A DNA stretch of 6,847 nt, taken from NCBI GenBank assembly GCA_020431135.1, contig JAGQIT010001158.1, forward strand, positions 1-6,847. The letters are read 5' to 3'. Made by a program: the position numbers and the translations under genes. The stretch's first letter is position 1, and each line of letters begins with the position of its first letter. The notes below the pieces were generated by a model. It searched no databases. It saw nothing but the letters and a program-made list of their open reading frames with translations, and had not been told where the DNA came from. Source of the DNA: Myxococcales bacterium (GTDB taxonomy: Bacteria; Myxococcota_A; Polyangia; Nannocystales; Nannocystaceae). Positions 6,032 through 6,847 of the stretch are shown here, piece after piece.

Positions 6032-6060
6032 ACGATCCTCGCTCGCCGTCGCGGCGTCAA
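6032..6060 (-). promoter_or_regulatory. Candidate promoter for the MBL hydrolase gene
   Basis: On the minus strand TTGACG (6060-6055), a 5/6 match to the sigma-70 -35 consensus, is followed after 17 bases by GATCGT (6037-6032), only a 3/6 match to the -10 consensus. Transcription would start very close to the ATG at 6023. The -35 is the stronger half; the call is tentative. Confidence 0.25.
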
Positions 6061-6101
6061 GGGAGGACGTTCCTGCGCGTGTCGGGGGCCGCAGACCCTG
6101 G

Positions 6102-6113
6102 CGGCGGCCGCCG
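6102..6113. repeat. Perfect 12-bp palindrome upstream of the histidine kinase gene
   Basis: CGGCGGCCGCCG reads the same on both strands and lies 15 bases before the first possible kinase start codon. It could be an operator half-site pair, but its pure CGG-type composition makes chance occurrence in this genome quite likely. Confidence 0.3.
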
Positions 6114-6124
6114 ACTTCTCGATA

Positions 6125-6130
6125 GATAAT
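6125..6130 (+). promoter_or_regulatory. Candidate -10 element overlapping the first kinase ATG
   Basis: GATAAT matches the sigma-70 -10 consensus at five of six positions within the only AT-rich patch of this gap (6120-6130). It overlaps the ATG at 6129, so if it is real the transcript would begin near 6137 and translation would use the in-frame ATG at 6144 instead. No -35 is evident. Confidence 0.25.
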
Positions 6131-6847
6131 GGGTCGGTTGGCGATGGACGCGGAGGTGCAGGCAGCGGTGCCGCAGGCGCGGGGTCTCGCGATCCTCGGC
6201 GACTTCCGCGGGCGGACGGCGCGGACGACCGCCCGCTACGCGATCGTCGCCAGCGTCCTCGTCATCAGCGGGGCGATCGCCCGCTACCTCGAGGGCGGCG
6301 ACGTCGAGCCGCTCTTCTCCGTCGGCTTTTGGTTGGTCGCCGATCTGCTGTGGTGGTCGAGCCTGCGCCGACTCCAGCGCGGAGACGTCGACGGGGCGGC
6401 GTCGCGGATCCTCGTCGGCGTCGCGCTGATCGTCGCGGTCGCCAGCTGCTTCGACGCGACGATCCTCGCGATCACGGCCTACCTCCTCGGCTTCCCGGTC
6501 CTCCAGATCTGCGCCCTCGCCGTCGCTCCGCCCGCGCACATGCGCCTGTGGTCGCGGTCGCTGCCGCCGATCTTCGCGGTCCTCGTTCTCAGCCGCCGCG
6601 TCATCAACCCGCTGCCCGCCCTCGAGGATCCGATCGCGCTCCTCACCGTCGCCGTCGGCGGCGCCCTCGGCCTGGTGATCATCAGCCGCCTGTCGCTCGG
6701 CCTCCTCGACGCCCTGCGCGGGTCGCTCGCCGCCAGCGAGGGGGTGCGCGGCGAGCTCGCGGCGGCGAACCACGGCCTCGAGGAGGCCCGCGACCAGGCG
6801 CTCGCGGCGAACCAGGCCAAGAGCGCCTTCCTGGCGACGATGAGCCA
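6129..6847 (+). CDS. Multi-pass membrane sensor histidine kinase, 3' end cut by the window edge
   Basis: 239 codons are visible and the frame runs off the window. Five or six hydrophobic segments lie at about residues 37-54, 61-79, 93-108, 110-133, 145-157 and 168-193. They are joined by short loops and resemble a membrane-embedded sensing module rather than a large periplasmic sensor. A charged, Ala/Glu-rich helix (about 195-230) follows, probably a coiled-coil signalling linker. The last visible residues, N-Q-A-K-S-A-F-L-A-T-M-S (228-239), are the run-up to the HisKA H-box; the partial next codon is CA, consistent with the phospho-accepting His. The catalytic ATPase domain and any receiver domains lie outside. 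An in-frame TAG at 6123-6125 makes ATG 6129 the earliest start; ATG 6144 (Met6) is equally possible and neither has a clear ribosome site. The input signal is unknown. Hybrid versus simple kinase cannot be decided here. Confidence 0.87.
   Translation, partial: MGRLAMDAEVQAAVPQARGLAILGDFRGRTARTTARYAIVASVLVISGAIARYLEGGDVEPLFSVGFWLVADLLWWSSLRRLQRGDVDGAASRILVGVALIVAVASCFDATILAITAYLLGFPVLQICALAVAPPAHMRLWSRSLPPIFAVLVLSRRVINPLPALEDPIALLTVAVGGALGLVIISRLSLGLLDALRGSLAASEGVRGELAAANHGLEEARDQALAANQAKSAFLATMS

Noticed and set aside
5020..6060. 346-codon minus-strand open frame covering the MBL hydrolase
   Set aside because: Low-complexity Arg/Pro composition. The real hydrolase frame has the complete metal-binding motif set.
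5319..6125. 268-codon plus-strand open frame antisense to the MBL hydrolase
   Set aside because: Val/Asp/Ala-rich product without motifs; explained by base composition.
6057..6773. 238-codon minus-strand open frame antisense to the histidine kinase
   Set aside because: Highly charged Asp/Glu/Arg repeats typical of antisense to hydrophobic GC-rich codons; the plus strand has membrane segments and an H-box lead-in.

Overview
The window is very GC-rich bacterial DNA. Third codon positions are almost always G or C, non-coding gaps are short, and several antisense frames stay open only because of the base composition. The gene content is periplasmic/respiratory and signalling: a Tat-exported molybdo-haem lipoprotein, an RCK potassium channel and a multi-pass membrane histidine kinase. 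This suggests a large-genome free-living proteobacterial relative. I favour Myxococcota or a related deltaproteobacterial lineage, but that is inference from composition and gene style, not a phylogenetic result.

Layout, left to right. (1) Bases 1-49, minus strand, hold the first 16 codons of dinB (DNA polymerase IV), cut by the window edge. (2) A divergent gap of 123 bp leads to a plus-strand two-gene unit with a 3-bp gap: an AAA_28/NadR-like P-loop ATPase (173-808) and a two-TM, RCK-gated potassium channel (812-1894). (3) Convergent to these, 28 bp away, is a minus-strand sulfite-oxidase-family molybdenum enzyme fused to a C-terminal cytochrome c domain and carrying a Tat-type lipoprotein signal (1923-3527). 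(4) A 185-bp divergent gap, containing a dyad with an AT-rich core, separates it from a plus-strand protein of about 499 residues (3713-5212) with an unrecognised N-terminal two-thirds and a C-terminal SRPBCC domain. (5) A 121-bp convergent gap with two strong inverted-repeat structures is followed by a minus-strand metallo-beta-lactamase-fold hydrolase of the glyoxalase II / persulfide dioxygenase type (5334-6023). (6) A 105-bp divergent gap leads to a plus-strand membrane sensor histidine kinase (6129 to the right edge), cut one residue before its expected phospho-accepting histidine.

How the genes may work together. The ATPase and channel are very likely co-transcribed, and a nucleotide-handling protein beside a nucleotide-binding channel is a plausible functional pair. 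The sulfite-oxidase-like enzyme and the MBL hydrolase could both belong to sulfur oxidation (persulfide to sulfite to sulfate), but they are not in one operon and the MBL enzyme could equally be a thioester hydrolase. The other neighbours have no evident shared task. There is no mobile element, CRISPR array, rRNA or tRNA that I can see, and no convincing multi-gene undescribed system. The most notable items are the one-polypeptide Mo/haem c Tat lipoprotein, the ATPase-channel pair, and the SRPBCC protein with an unassigned N-terminal region. No stretch longer than 300 bp lacks a gene.
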